This document shows, piece after piece, positions 11,227-24,527 of a DNA stretch of 64,000 nucleotides. The notes under the pieces were generated by a model. The model was not told the DNA's origin and searched no databases. It was given only the letters and a program-made list of their open reading frames with translations. The position numbers and the translations under genes were made by a program. The stretch is taken from positions 5,260,771 through 5,324,770 of the forward strand of contig NC_058137.1 of assembly GCF_011075055.1 (NCBI RefSeq), in the 5' to 3' direction. Within the stretch, counting starts at the first letter, position 1; every line of letters begins with the position of its first letter. The stretch is from Mangifera indica. Its lineage: Eukaryota; Streptophyta; Magnoliopsida; Sapindales; Anacardiaceae.

Positions 11227-12197
11227 TAGAGATGTCAATTTGGACCCGATTTTAGGGGCTCTGACCCTCTCCGACTCTAATGGAGAGGGGATTCCCCGAT
11301 AAAAATGGGAAAAGGGGTAAGGATGGGGACAAAAAAAATTTCCGTAATCGGGGACGGGTCGGGGACAGGGATACATGTGTTCCCGCCCCGCCCCTTCCCA
11401 CCCCATCCCATCCCCTCCCCTAAACTTAATATATTAATATAATAATTTCTAAACTATTAAGTTTTAGAAATTTTTACATTATGATTTATTAAAACTATAA
11501 CTTTAATTTTACTAATTTTTGAATTATCAATTATTAGCTTTTACTAATTTCTAAACTATTAATATAATATATTAAAAAAACCCAGAATCTCATTATCATA
11601 AAATGCAAATGCATCAAATTAATTTTATTTCAACTTCAAAACTTAGTTAATCAATCCACCAGGTTTTACACACAAAAAATAATAAATTATAAACTTGATA
11701 AAATCAATTGAAGTGAATGAAAAGTGTTAAATTTAATATTATTATAAAATTACCCTAAATCACATACATGAAGAGCTACTAATGAAGAGATTGATTATTG
11801 TATATTGTTAGATTTTATGAAAACTTTATATTTGAACTAAAATAACAAAGAATATTTTGTAACTCTTGTAGCAAGTGATATTTTGGGAAAATATGATTTA
11901 TTTTATTTATTGAAATATATAAAAAATTAAAATATATATTTATGGGTATGAGGAGGGGATTTTTCCCCGCGGGGACTGGGCGGGGATGGGGGGGGATTTT
12001 TCCCACGGGGACGGGACGGGATGGAGAGGGGATTTTTCCCCGTAGGGATAGGGAGGGGATGGGGAGAGGATTTTCCTTCGCGGGGAGGGGACGAGAATTA
12101 TGTTTTATCCTCGTAACGGGGACGGGGATTGATATCCCTACGGGGATGGGAACGGGGATTGATATCCCCTCCCTGCCTCTCCCCATTGCCATCCCTA
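11227..12197. mobile_element. Non-autonomous hAT-like element, only in left copy
   Basis: The ends are inverted: TAGAGATGTCAAT at the left and the complement of TAGGGATGGCAAT at the right, matching the TAGGGATG-type ends of Ac-like hAT elements. Flanks 11219-11226 (ACTGTTAC) and 12198-12205 (ACCGTGAC) are a degraded 8-bp target duplication. The right block copy has an unoccupied site near 54700. The interior is AT-rich, but both subterminal parts are G/C-rich, with about four repeats of a GGGGATTTTTCCCC-type unit at 11955-12130. The open frames in those repeats are low complexity and not genes. Confidence 0.75.
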
Positions 12198-12206
12198 ACC
12201 GTGACG

Positions 12207-12452
12207 CTCATATTGGTTGAATAGATAAATTCAAATATAATAATTGAATCCACATATATACTCATATTAATTGAATAGATAAATTCAAATACAATGAATT
12301 GCTAAGTGGTTAGCTATGACTCAATTTTTTTGATTGAACAGATAAGTTCAAACATAATAATTAAATATATAATTATACTCGTATTGATTGAATAGATAAA
12401 TCCATGTACAATGAATTGCTAAGTGGATAGCTGCGACTCAGATTTTTTTGTT
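12207..12452 (+). repeat. Short tandem repeat of a ~120-bp dimer (left copy)
   Basis: Four imperfect repeats of a TATTGATTGAATAGATAAAT-type unit alternate with either an AATAATTGAAT segment or an ACAATGAATTGCTAAGTGG segment, forming two tandem dimers. A similar, diverged arrangement is at about 54711-54902. No function is evident. Confidence 0.55.
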
Positions 12453-14049
12453 GACATCCAGAAGACAACTACTAACATATGGCTTACAATGAATTGAACC
12501 TTTGACGTTGACAAGGCCTATATCCAAATTAAATTCAAAATTAATTAAAAAAACCTTTGAAAATTTTAAAATGACACGGACGTGGACATGGAAAGTAATC
12601 AATGAGAATCACAGAACACATTGATTGATTTGAGGTTGATCTAACTTCTGCCTTTAGGGCAGTCCTGCATTTTCCTTTTAACATTTTTTAATCCAATTAT
12701 CTAATATATTATATAACATTTTTTTAATTCAACAAATTTCCTTTTTTTTTTTTTTTTCAACAAATCACTAGTTTCTTCTTAATCTAGTATCTAAAGAATA
12801 TAACGTTTACAATAGAAAACATTAAAATACATCTAATCACTAAAAACTCAAATATAATTTTAAAATAATGGTGTTAATACTGTTTTTCAAGATTAGTTTT
12901 TCATTATATAATAAATTTTACATACCCATTTTGAGTAAATAAATAAAAATGTATTTATATATATTATCATATAATTATGTAATTTAAAATTAAAGATTAA
13001 ATAATAATCAATCATATAATGATACATATAAATATGTATCTCATTTGTATACACAAAATAAATATTATCACTTGCTTAATGCAAGATTAACTATGTAATT
13101 AATTATTTAGATAAATATATTATTTTAAGTTTTATAAAAATAATTTTACAGTGAAAATTGTTTTTTCTCTAATCAAATAAGTTGTATGGAGAAAACCCAT
13201 AGAGTGCAAATCAATTTTTCTGCCTTATTATATAGTCTAATAATATATCATCAAAATTGTTTTACTGACATTTTATATATATATATTTTGAGTTTTTACC
13301 ATTGATGAATTTTTTTTATTTGTTTTTTAGGCCTATTAGACTTTTTAACGTAAAAAAATAAAATTTAAATTATTGATCAAATGATTAATATAATTATTCA
13401 TGATTCAATTATTATCAAATATGCAAAAACTAATTATTATATAATTAATTAATTATTATTATAATGCTAATCCATAACCATTATCTAATAATTATTCCAA
13501 ACTGACACGGCTTGCTAAAAATCATCAACAAACGAATATTTTACACTATAGGTGTGTAAATTAGGCCAATTGGGGGATCTTAATATGAAATTCTCCCATT
13601 GGAGTTATTTTTTAGCCAACTAGAAAAATCATGCCAATAATTTACATTTAAAATAAATAAATAAATAATTTTTTATATTATTTATCAAACAATAGAAACT
13701 ATAAATTTATTAAACATACAAAATTTTTTATTATATTACTAATTATTATATAGTCATAATTTAATTTAATATTTATAACCTTTAAATACATGAATATTTT
13801 TGGTCCTAAAAGGAACATATAACATCCAGCCACGTGTAAGACGGAAAATAAGATTTGAACAAAATGGGAGTTTTGTATTTACGGGCTCTGTCTTCTCTCG
13901 GTACTTCTCGCAATGGTTTTCCAAAAAACATTTATTAAAAAAAGGGAAACAGAAGACTTCGATTTTAATGGTCTATTGCGCCAAATAGCTCCATTCCGTT
14001 TTCAACAAGCCCTAAATAACACGGCTGTCTTCTCTTTGAATCGACTGTC

Positions 14050-14057
14050 TATATAAA
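14050..14057 (+). promoter_or_regulatory. TATA box of NAPRT copy 1
   Basis: TATATAAA, 72 bp before the NAPRT start codon, followed by a short leader with CACAGAGAACGAAGCAAAG and an A-run directly at the ATG. Identical in the right copy at 56617-56624. Confidence 0.6.
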
Positions 14058-14128
14058 CACATGATGCACACATTTGCTGCACAGAGAACGAAGCAAAGCA
14101 AATAAGAGAACCCAAAAAAAAAAAAAAA

Positions 14129-17100
14129 ATGGGGGGGAAAGGTAATGGTCAGAGTCAGACTGAAGCGCGCATGGGTCACGGTGTCGACGGCCCGACTAAT
14201 CCCATGGTCACCCCGCTTTTAACCGATCTTTATCAGTTCACCATGGCTTATGCTTACTGGAAAGCCGGCAAGCATGAGGAACGTGCCGTGTAAGTTGTCT
14301 ATTAAATCTTATATGTTTACCAAACTCTGCCTTAACTATTTGTTATGCGTTATTTATTGGTTTTGTTTCTAGTTAATTAGTAGCTGAATATGCTACTGTT
14401 TTGGTATTGAATTTTAAGGCGAGTTCACGATTAATTGAAGTTTTTATTGTGGAGTCTCGGCTACATTGAGGTTTATCATGTAAATTATTGTGTTATAAAT
14501 AGGTTAACAATTTGAATTTTTTATACTTAGAAAGGGTTTCGGAGTTGTACTTGAGTGGTAAATTATGATGCTTTGAATGTTTGGACGAGCATTTCATGTT
14601 TCAATTAAATAATTACACTAACTTAAATTCGATTTTAACATAATTATTGAATTTGAAATGAATTACAAGACATACAATCTTGGCTTTGAAATTAATGTAA
14701 GGAACTAGGATAGTTGTTTATCAGGATCAAAATTGAAACAGCAGTATCAAGGGATTTCTGTAGTCCTTTTCTACTTGGTTTATGAATTTTTCATGGCAAA
14801 AATTTGAATCATTTAAATTTGTTTATTGCTCACTGGAAAGCATCAAGAATACTGATTACTGGCAACATTCTAAAGACTTTACTTTTAAGCTGCATACTGT
14901 GTTGTTCCCATGCTGCAAAGCCAACTCTCTAGAAGTTGGAATGCACTGTGTTGCTTTTATAATTTATTATTTGTGTCCTGGTGTGGTACAGGTTTGATTT
15001 ATATTTTAGAAAGAATCCATTTGGTGGTGAATATACAATCTTTGCTGGTTTAGAAGAATGCATAAGGCTAATTGCTAACTTCAAGTTTACAGAGGATGAG
15101 ATCTCGTTTGTCCGTCTTAGCTTGCCTGGTTCGTGTGAGGTATGACATAATAATTATATTAGTTATTAATTAATAATGGATAATGACATTGAAACACTGG
15201 TAGTTGCACCCAGGCTTGCTAATTGGCTATTGCAGTTTTTATTAAACCTGTTGAAATGCTATAGATCACTTTTGACTTCTTCTATAGTTTTAAGCATAAT
15301 AGGTAGTCACTAAATATGTATGCAGCATTGTCTTAGTTGTAATTTGAACTTTGTTCACATTGGATTGGGTGGAAGATTAGTGATGGGTGCATGAGCTATA
15401 CAAGTGTAACTTCATTGTCTTAATTGCTTCCATTTACCCTAAGCCCTAAGGAATGGGGAAACACTTGGTTGAATAACTGATGATGTCTGTTATCATTCCA
15501 CTCTTTTTACTTATTTTGTTTTATTTACCATGACTTACCAATTGAATTGCTACACTGAAATGAACGGGTTTCCATTATAAAGTTTAAATTTTTTTCTGGC
15601 GATGGTGTGGAATACATGGATCCAATTCATATAATATGCATTTTTTCAATAAAATATTGCAAATTGTGAATTTTACCTACTAATTTATTATTAACTGATT
15701 GATTTATTGTTAATACAAACCATAGGATGGCTTCTTCAATTATCTTAGGGGAATCGACTGTTCTGATGTTGAAGTGTATGCTATTTCAGAGGGATCGGTT
15801 GTTTTCCCAAAGGTACCCTTGCTACGAGTTGAAGGGCCAGTTGCTGTGAGTGTTGCTTTCACACAGACATAATCTGTTTTGACACTATTTTATGATTCAA
15901 TTCATTTTAATTCATATATTCTGTGGTTAGGTGGTCCAATTGCTGGAAACACCATTTTTGAATCTTATTAATTACGCATCATTAGTCGCTACAAATGCTG
16001 CAAGACATCGATTTGTAGCTGGAAAGTCCAAATTGTTACTTGAGTTTGGGCTTCGACGGGCTCAGGTTGCTCTCATTTATCTTTTTTCTCGTATGTGAAC
16101 TGCAGATTTATGTTTCTTTGTAAGAGTAGCCTTCTTCATTTTACATGTAGGGACCTGATGGAGGGATAGGAGCATCAAAATACTGTTACATGGGAGGGTT
16201 TGATGCAACAAGGTAGTTTTTGCTGAAAATCTTTTTGTACAGTACAGTCATTGTTTCTCATTTCAACTGTATTTGTCCTATCGAGTTTCGAAGTTTTAAC
16301 TTTTAAGTTCTATGCTCTAAGCATATGTAAGCAACTCTTATTCAAGTATAGCTGTCCATAGTACAAGTCTTAGTGAATAAATCCAATTTCTATTGACTTC
16401 TGAAATGGGCAACGGGTTAAACGGCTTGGTTTCAGCTGTGTCTCTCTTCAAAAATCAAAGAAAATATATTTGATCTACTTTTTAGGAACATGTTAAATGT
16501 GTAGAGTGAAATTATGGGCCCTAGGAACAATCAAGGATGCAAGTACCGTGTTTGATTGATCATGAGATATGTTGAGTCTTGAATTCTCCAATATTATTCA
16601 TTTTTCTTTGGTTGTTAATCTGAGTAAATATTAGGTTTAATCTCTTTTGGATTTATGTTGTATGTTTTCAGTAATGTTGCAGCTGGGAGGTTATTTGGGA
16701 TACCGCTTCGTGGAACACATTCGCATGCCTTTGTTAGCTCATTTATGGTTAGTTAATCAGATGGGATGTTAGTTCTTTTGAGTAAATTGCTTATAATGTA
16801 CAAAAACCAGTTAGTTTTGTTAGTACCATCACAACTGACAATTGTTTAATGTTTTTGGACTTTTTTCCCATTTTAATCTCACTAGCTATTTCTTTGACAT
16901 GTGACTGTAAATCCTTAACGTGACAAGTTGGAACTTTTGCGATATTCATATTTTAGGAGTATTGTGTTTGTGAATAGGAAAGCTATATATTCGATATTGA
17001 AAGCTTCTTTTGTAGCTTGTGTATCAAGACTAGTCCGGAATTGTTGTATCAAACCTTTAAGCTCAGAAAACTTGCCTTGTTCAATTTCAGATTATGCTTA

Positions 17101-20100
17101 GTGACTGATTGTTGTTTTATCAATTGCTGCACTTGCCTTTTAGCCTTGTTCTCTGCTTGTCTGGTTGATACTAGCAGGTTACAAAACTCTTTTTGTTTAT
17201 AATTGTTGTTATGGTTGGTCATACACATCTATTGGTACTTAGCATGTCAATATTACTCTGGAGCCATTATGTAAGACTTGGCCTTGACACTTGGATCTCC
17301 TTGTATTTCTATCTGTTTTGCCTATATGTCTTAATCATACGAGTCATCATAATACTTTTGTTGTATCTAAAATGATTATTTCTTTGTTTTAGACTTGCAG
17401 GTTTTTGTTTATCTTTAATACTAATTTCTTATTTATATGTCAATTTGCAGAGTCCTGATGAGATAATAGAAAAATCACTTAAAAGCTCTGATGGCTCACA
17501 TACTTGTGAGGATTTTGTCAGTCTGGTTCAGACATGGTTAAACAAAATTAAGGTTTGTTTTCCTTGATCATACATTTTGTTTTCCTTTTTCCTTTTCATT
17601 TTAATTTTGACATTTTTTTTGTGTTTTTCAATGTCAAATAGTCTTTGTACGTTTGAACACTATGTTATGTTAATATTTATTCATAATTGAGTTCAAGAGG
17701 TTGTTTGTTCACGGTTGTGATAGGATTTAGTAAAAAATTATTAAAACCTAGACAAATTTGAGCTAAATGAAATTTCAAACTATGTCAAGTGTTCTGTTCT
17801 ATTTTCCGGAACTATTATGGCTTTCTAGAATTGGTGAGGGAAAAGTGGGCTCAGCGGAACAATTTTGCCATACCACTAAAAGGGAAAATTCTTCTATTTA
17901 GAGTAATGCTACCTATCCTATGAGACATACCAAAAATCTTATCCCAAGTGATATGTCATCCTATGTGATGTTGGCATTTCACATACCAATCATCACTTCA
18001 TGTACATGTTAAAACCACATAGGATTTGACTGTGACACTCGTTGAAGGAGACAAAATCTCATTCACAAAGACGAAGGGTATTGATATCATCTCTACAAGA
18101 TGCAAGGATAAATAAGAATTCAATGCAATAATCGTTAAACAATTCTTCAAAGAAAACTCAAATATGAATTTTATTGATTACTAATTAAATTGAATAACAA
18201 TTAAAAGACTCAAGCCTCTTTATATAGGCTTCAAGTCTCCTAGTTAAAATAGAAAACTAATTCCTATAAAAACTCTAGAAATATCCTATAAGGAAACTAA
18301 CTTTAATTAATACTTGGACTCTATAACACAACTTCCTAAATTCGTTAAAATCCTATCCTATACATCTTTCTAACCTCATTAGAACCTCTAAATACATAGG
18401 GACTCTTTGACAACCTAAAAGACTTACTTTATTAGGATTTTGACTTAAATTAAACTTAAAACACTTTCCTAAATAAAATCAACCTCTAAACTTGACAAAT
18501 AATAGGATAACTATTTTTAGGATAACTAATCTAACCAGTTGTAATCCTAACAAATCATGGATTTATTATTTTTCTTTTGACTGGTGTCACCTATGCCTTT
18601 TTTTAGCCGTTTAGATTTGGTTGTGTACTCTTCTTGCCTTGGCTCCCCTCCATGATATGAAGGCCTTAGCCCCCATCAAGATTACACATTACTTGGATGT
18701 GGATTTTTGGATGTCCTTTGGGATGAGTACTGTTCCTTTTTTTTTTTTATGGCATGCTTTGCAGTGGTCACCTTTATTTTGTTGCAATTTTGGGAGGTTA
18801 ATAAATTTTATGCATGCTTCAGAATGTTTTTTGTTTTTTTCTTTGGGGTGCAATTAGAACTAATTCGTTCAAAATTATAGTTTCATCTGTAAAGTAAATT
18901 TTATATTAGATTTGCTTTCTTCTATTCATTTTCTTGCCTTCAGTCCACTCCAATATTCAATCTTTTAATTCGTGCATTCTTCACAGTGGTCAAGTTCATT
19001 ACGTGGCATATTTAGTGAGACAAATCAAAGTGAGCTAGCCGCTTTTACCTCATATGCCTTAGCATTCCCCAAGAGCTTTCTGGCTCTTGTAGACACATAT
19101 GATGTAAGTATGCTTTAAAAGTATTTTCAATTCGGCAGTTATTATGTCATGCGTATCTCCATTTGGCATTTACTTATGTCTACTTGATAATAATGGGTTT
19201 CAATATCACCAAATCAATTTTACCAGGTCATGAGGAGTGGAGTTCCCAACTTTTGTGCAGTTGCTCTAGCACTCAATGATTTGGGGTATATCTGAAACCT
19301 TACACATATATTGTCATCAATACTTGATTGTGTGCTGTTGTTTTCTCTATATGTTCTTGGATGCTTATTGTCATTGACAGTACTTTAGTTTGTTTGTTAG
19401 AAATCAGAAGTTGGTGATTATGACAATAATGTGAGGACGTTCTTGTCTTAATTGGAAGATTGAAGTGATATTCCTGATTAAACTACACATTAAATTTCCT
19501 TTTTAAGTGTAAAAACCTTTAGCGTTGTGCAAATGCCAGCATATCATTAATGTGTAGATGAGGAATTCAAAATATTGTTTTAAAGCATTCAATCTTCTCA
19601 TTCACTCTATGTTGGAGATAATGTGTTTTTATCACCTTCTTTTTATTGTTATGTTAAATTCCCATCTCTGTGTTCATATCTAATGCTTTTATTGTTCTTT
19701 GTTTCCAGCTCCTTAGTATTAGCATATAGATTTGTGATTTGAGAATCTTCCTTTCTTTTGCTTAGCATCTGAAATGAAAAGTCCAAGTAATTATTTACTC
19801 ACACCATTTTCTTTTCTGACTTTGGATGAGATGCCATGCAGGTATAAAGCTGCAGGCATTAGATTGGACTCCGGTGATCTAGCATATTTATCTTGTGAGG
19901 CCCGAAAGTTCTTTCGCTCTATTGAGAAAGAATTTGGAGTGCCTGGTTTTGAAAAGATGAGCATTACTGCAAGTAATGATCTCAATGAAGAAACTTTGGA
20001 TGCATTAAAAAACAGGTAATCTCTAAATTAAAATTATTTTGGATAAACTTATCTTCTTATTGCTTCTAAACTTTATGCATGTGTTAAAAGATTATAAAAT

Positions 20101-21702
20101 TGCAAATATTTAGATTATTTTCTAAAATACCTTTTTGGAGTGACGACTATTAATAGGATGTATACGAGTGTGATACACCTACCTATTGGTGGGGATTTTT
20201 CTGATAGCATGATACCCTTTAGCTGGTATGCTGAGTAACTGTGTATGCCTGAACCTTTTTTCAGGTAATTATTGACTGCATCTGGCAATATCATTTTGTT
20301 GTATTCATACAGTCTGTGAATCACTGAGCTGCCCCGGTTATATCATTATTTGGGTAACAATTGGGTCAACTATAATGAGTTGTCCTGTTGAAATATTGTA
20401 ATTTAGTATAAAGAAATAAATTACATCAATCCATCTATCTCTACAAACATTGTGTCAGAATAGAATTATTTGAATTAAAAGAATTAATTACCTCTATACA
20501 TCTGTATAAGTTTAAGCTTTTAACATGTTATCTAATGTAATATTTATGTAGGATGATATAGTTAAATGTGTTCATTAAACATTATATTGGACTTTGATGT
20601 CTTAACGGGCTAACTTCTTTTTTAATCTTTGTGAAAGGGTCACGAGGTAGATGCATACGGAATAGGAACCTATCTGGTCACTTGCTATGCTCAGGCTGCT
20701 CTAGGTTGTGTTTTCAAGCTCGTTGAGATCAATAGTCAGCCTCGCATAAAACTTTCTGAAGATGTTTCAAAGGTGTGAGCATGCTGCCTAGAATCTTATA
20801 GTGTCATTGCTGTTCACTTTTAAAATTTTTATTCCTTTTCTGAATACTAGGTTTCTATGCCCTGTAAAAAACGGAGTTATAGATTATATGGCAGAGAAGG
20901 TTTCCCTCTGGTAGACATAATGACAGGAGAAAATGAACCATCTCCGAAGGTATTCTGTCTTTAAAGACTTTTTCATCTACTGTGCTGTGTATGTTACCAC
21001 TCTCTGGTACTTTGATCTATTTGCAATTTTTCATCTGTCAGTTTGCATTCTTACGACTGTACTAAAAATTTTTTATCAGATGGTATACGATGATGATGGT
21101 AATGATGCAAGTAGAAATGCCCCTTTTTTAATTAGATTGTAAAATTGCAGGTGGGAGAACGAATTTTGTGTCGTCACCCTTTTAATGAATCTAAGAGAGC
21201 ATATGTGGTGCCACAGCATGTTGAAGAACTTCTGAAGTGCTACTGGCCTGGGAACTCAGGTGGGCGTATGTGAAATTTTACCGAGATAAGCACTAATAAT
21301 GCATAAAACTCAGAACGTATAATTTTTTGGATTAAAATAATTCAATGTTGTTGCAACTATCAGATTACACAATTTGGTTCTCTGTCTAACATCTGAGTGG
21401 CATTTTTGTGTCCTTAAGGTAAACGAAGAGAAGATTTACCTCCACTGAAGGACATTAGAGAACATTGCATCAAACAGCTTGAACAAATGCGGCCTGATCA
21501 CATGAGGAGACTAAACCCGACACCTTACAAGGTACTGTAAACACTCCTCGCATGCTCAGTAAATTGACATCTGTTATAATAGTACTTTGGAATGATGAAA
21601 ATAACTGATTCAAATGGCGATCAGGTGAGTGTAAGTGCGAAATTGTACGACTTCACTCATTTCCTCTGGCTCAATGAAGCACCCGTTGGGGAGTTGCAAT
21701 AA
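14129..21702 (+). pseudogene. Nicotinate phosphoribosyltransferase, copy 1 (frameshifted in exon 10)
   Basis: NAPRT makes nicotinate mononucleotide from nicotinic acid and PRPP, the first step of the Preiss-Handler route to NAD. Exons: 14129-14289, 14992-15139, 15726-15845, 15931-16065, 16151-16212, 16672-16747, 17451-17552, 18987-19103, 19227-19285, 19842-20015, 20638-20772, 20851-20949, 21151-21259, 21419-21531, 21625-21702. Family signatures: [19 protein letters not shown] near residue 35, [18 protein letters not shown], the phosphate-binding region [13 protein letters not shown], and [13 protein letters not shown]. The restored length of about 562 residues fits plant NAPRT. Exon 10 ends GCATTAAAAAACAG where the right copy has GCATTAAACAAACAG; this one-base loss leads to a stop just inside exon 11, removing about the last third. 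Other differences from copy 2 are nearly all synonymous, so the lesion is recent or a sequence error. A possible AATAAA signal lies at 21853-21858. Confidence 0.85.
18031..18552 (-). mobile_element. Solo-LTR-like insertion in NAPRT intron 7 (left copy)
   Basis: On the minus strand the segment begins TGTTAGGATTACAACTGG and ends GAGTGTCACA, giving TG...CA termini. It contains CCTATATAAAGAGGC, a TATA box followed by a plausible start region, as in plant LTRs. It lies between NAPRT exons 7 and 8 and is about 520 bp long. I could not find a matching 5-bp target duplication, so the exact ends are uncertain. Present at the same site in the right copy. Confidence 0.45.
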
Positions 21703-24527
21703 GGATTTATCGGCATAAGCTTTCATGGAGAGTGGTGTACAAATTGCAAGTCACGATTCCAAGAGAATTGGAGGAGCTTCTTCAGATAGTCGTTGCATAC
21801 ACATGTTGAATTTATATTATAATTTAATTTCAGAGTTTCTATAATCAAACTCAATAAAACAACTGATTGTGTTGTATTGTGATAGTACAAATTGAATTTA
21901 TAGGTAAAAATAAATCTTATTTTCTCACAATTACTTTAATAAAGCAACAAATATGTGTACATTTGCTAATATAATTCCTAATTAAATTTATTCTACTTGT
22001 CATTCATCAATCATATTCTACAATTGTAAATTTTATTTAGGGTAGTCTAGTCCAATTTTACTTTCTCAAAAACCTTCGTGATTCAAAATAAATAATCAAT
22101 ATAGAACAAGTGTAATCTAAGGACGACAACGGATCATTGAATATCTTAATCTCTATCTTGGTAGGGTAATATTTCCCTTGTTCCCATCCCATCCTTGCAG
22201 GGATGATAAGAAATCCGTGTCTTTTTCTCATTGGAAAAATTCTCTTTTCTTCTTCTCTTCATCTTTGTAAGAAAATTTTCTCATAATTTTTCTTCGCCAT
22301 CATTTATTAGGTTGTTATAATAATTCATAAATTTTAACCATAATTCAATATATATAGGGTTAATAAGTATGTAGAGAAGGAGAGGAACCGAGAAAGGGAT
22401 TAACTGGAGAAATGATGAGTTAGAAATATCTTTATCCTTACCTTCATTTTTATTGGAGAATCTCCTCTTCAAACCTGTTTTGTAGGCCAAATCGCCATGT
22501 ATAGTATAATATGAATCCATTGTAGAGTCTCTAGCAAATAAACAATCAAATCCTATCATTTCATTTCTAATTATTAATTCGTTAAATCTTGTTGATGATC
22601 TTCCATACCACTCTAAAATATAATTATAATTACAGTGATGAATCTTATGTTTCACCTGATTTAAGAGCAACAAACGTGCATGGCAATTGGCATTAGCCTC
22701 TCAATAATCCTTCAATCACCAAATAATCCTTCAATCACCAATCTCTAGTACTGCTTTATGATAACTAAAAGGCTAAACAACGTGATTTTTGCCAACCAAA
22801 TGAAAGATATGATGTATCTTTTGCTTTGCTTTCACTTTTATTCATTAATTACTTCACCATGAAAATGACAAATTTAGCAGCAGAGCCATTATTGTCCTCT
22901 GGGTTTGCCTGCTTTTCGTATCTGCTACTGTTGGTACTTGAGAAATACTTGTTTTCATGTGGAAAAGAAACAAGCCTTAGCTATGACATGACTGAGTTGA
23001 ACAATACATGCATGCCTTTTCTGAGCCAACCAATTTGCTTTAGATTTCTCATCTCTTCACGACTCTTCTTCAACTCTAGTCTCTTGCTGCCTCCGAAAGG
23101 CATAGATTGGAAACTGAATAGAGCCTCTTTTTGCAGATTTCACTGACATTTGATGCACCCTTTTCAGGCACCACTTTATCTCTCCCACATCAAATCTTTA
23201 TTCCAAAATTTTTACTCTTCTCCATAATTCATTCACAGAACTTTGTAACTTGTGATGTTTCTGATACAAAATTGATTTTGTCAGATCCTGGAAACTGTGG
23301 AGGAAAATTGAAGTTAAGAGACCCAGTTCCCATCTATTGGTTATATAATTACTTCGCCACTAATCTACATGGATGGAAGCTTTAAAAGATTAGTTTGAGT
23401 GACAAATAAAAAAAATTTCAAATATGAGATAATGAAAATTAGAGTTTAAATTTTTTCAATGATATTTCAAAATTAAACTTTTGATTTATTTGTTAAATAT
23501 CTAGATGTTTCAATTTTTTTAACCCAAAAAGCTTCGATAATGGTAAAAACCAATTTTTAAATCCTTCCAATGCATTTGGTTGAATAGATTAACCAATGTG
23601 AAATTGGCTCACTATTTTCTTCCTTGTTTTTTTTTCTAACAAAGAAAAAGTATACAGTGTTTGCTTCTGCTTCTCTCAAGTGAAATTGATAGCATAAACC
23701 TACCATCCGCAAACAATTTAATTCAGTATGATTTGATAGCAAAAATATTACAGTCTGCAAACAACAATAACAATATAACGAACAGCAAACAATTAATTGA
23801 AGTCGTAAATTCAACCACTTAGAAAATACAAAACTTATCTGTAAGTTGTACTAGTTGACAGCCTGTGTTTTATGTAATTATATCTGCCATTGTTAGTACT
23901 GCTCAATTTTTTTTTCACAGGGAAAAACTTGCAAACTTCAGGGGGGAATCAGAATTGAGCAAAAACTTTTAACAAGGGTAAATATTTCAGATCAAACTCT
24001 TTGTTTCATGTAACAAGGTGAGACACAAGATGCTGATCATGTAAACACAGAATGTTACTGGTTTATCTCATACATATCTACAATGAGATTAAGGCCCTCC
24101 GTTTCAGTTTACTAGAATCAAGCTAGAAAGAATTCTCATCAAACAAGTATAATAATTTTCTGAGAAAGTTACTCCAACAACAAAATTTTCAGAAAAACCC
24201 ATATAGGAATCTGTTAGATTTTCGAATTTAATTTGTTTCTCAATTATGCTTGAAATTGGAATACTTTATCTGTGTGACAGAGCTTCTGGTTAATTTTCTG
24301 AGTTAACATAATCAATGAAGAAAAGATCAAAGAAAAATCTGAGAAAATTTTCATCTTGGAAAGGAATTTAATTCATTAAAAAATTTGTTATGTACACTTA
24401 GCAGGACCCCCTTCTATTATCTAAGTCAGTCTCAGTGTCTCTCCAACTAATTTACAGCAGAAAAAGAAAAAAAAAAATCTGCATCAATTCAAGAAATCTC
24501 CAAGTCGCTTGATCTTGTCCTTCAATT
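21703..24527. other. Intergenic between NAPRT copy 1 and the kinase
   Basis: No gene recognised. It is AT-rich, with a SINE-like repeat at about 23388-23500. Open frames near 22281-22673 (minus) and 22826-23385 (plus) lack any recognisable motif. The right block copy ends at the window edge before reaching the equivalent of this region, so the right boundary of the duplication is not visible. Confidence 0.5.
23388..23500 (+). repeat. Dispersed SINE-like repeat, copy B
   Basis: Shares TTTGAGTG at its 5' part and CAATGATATTTCAAAATTAA near its 3' part with the repeat at 1076-1180, with a similar TTGATTTATTTG tail. Also resembles 28370-28480. Confidence 0.4.

Larger units (their letters stand above)
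1..21440. repeat. Left copy of a >=21 kb segmental duplication
   Basis: This block aligns base for base, with scattered substitutions and a few larger indels, to about 43213-64000 in the same orientation. The offset is about 43210 at the left edge, 43390 at the bHLH start codon and about 42565 through NAPRT; the shifts come from element insertions and deletions. Coding and non-coding DNA are both conserved, so this is a DNA-level duplication and not retroposition. The alignment already exists at base 1, and the partner reaches the window edge at 64000, so the true ends lie outside. The sequence shows the repeat directly; whether it is a genomic duplication or an assembly of two haplotypes is inference. 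Confidence 0.97.

Noticed and set aside
11815..12220. Overlapping open frames on both strands rich in Gly/Arg or Pro/Ile
   Set aside because: They are translations of the G/C-rich minisatellite inside the hAT element; composition is low complexity and both strands are open for the same reason.
22281..23385. Open frames of 84-130 codons in the NAPRT-kinase interval
   Set aside because: No domain, no splice-supported structure and AT-driven composition; nothing to support a gene.
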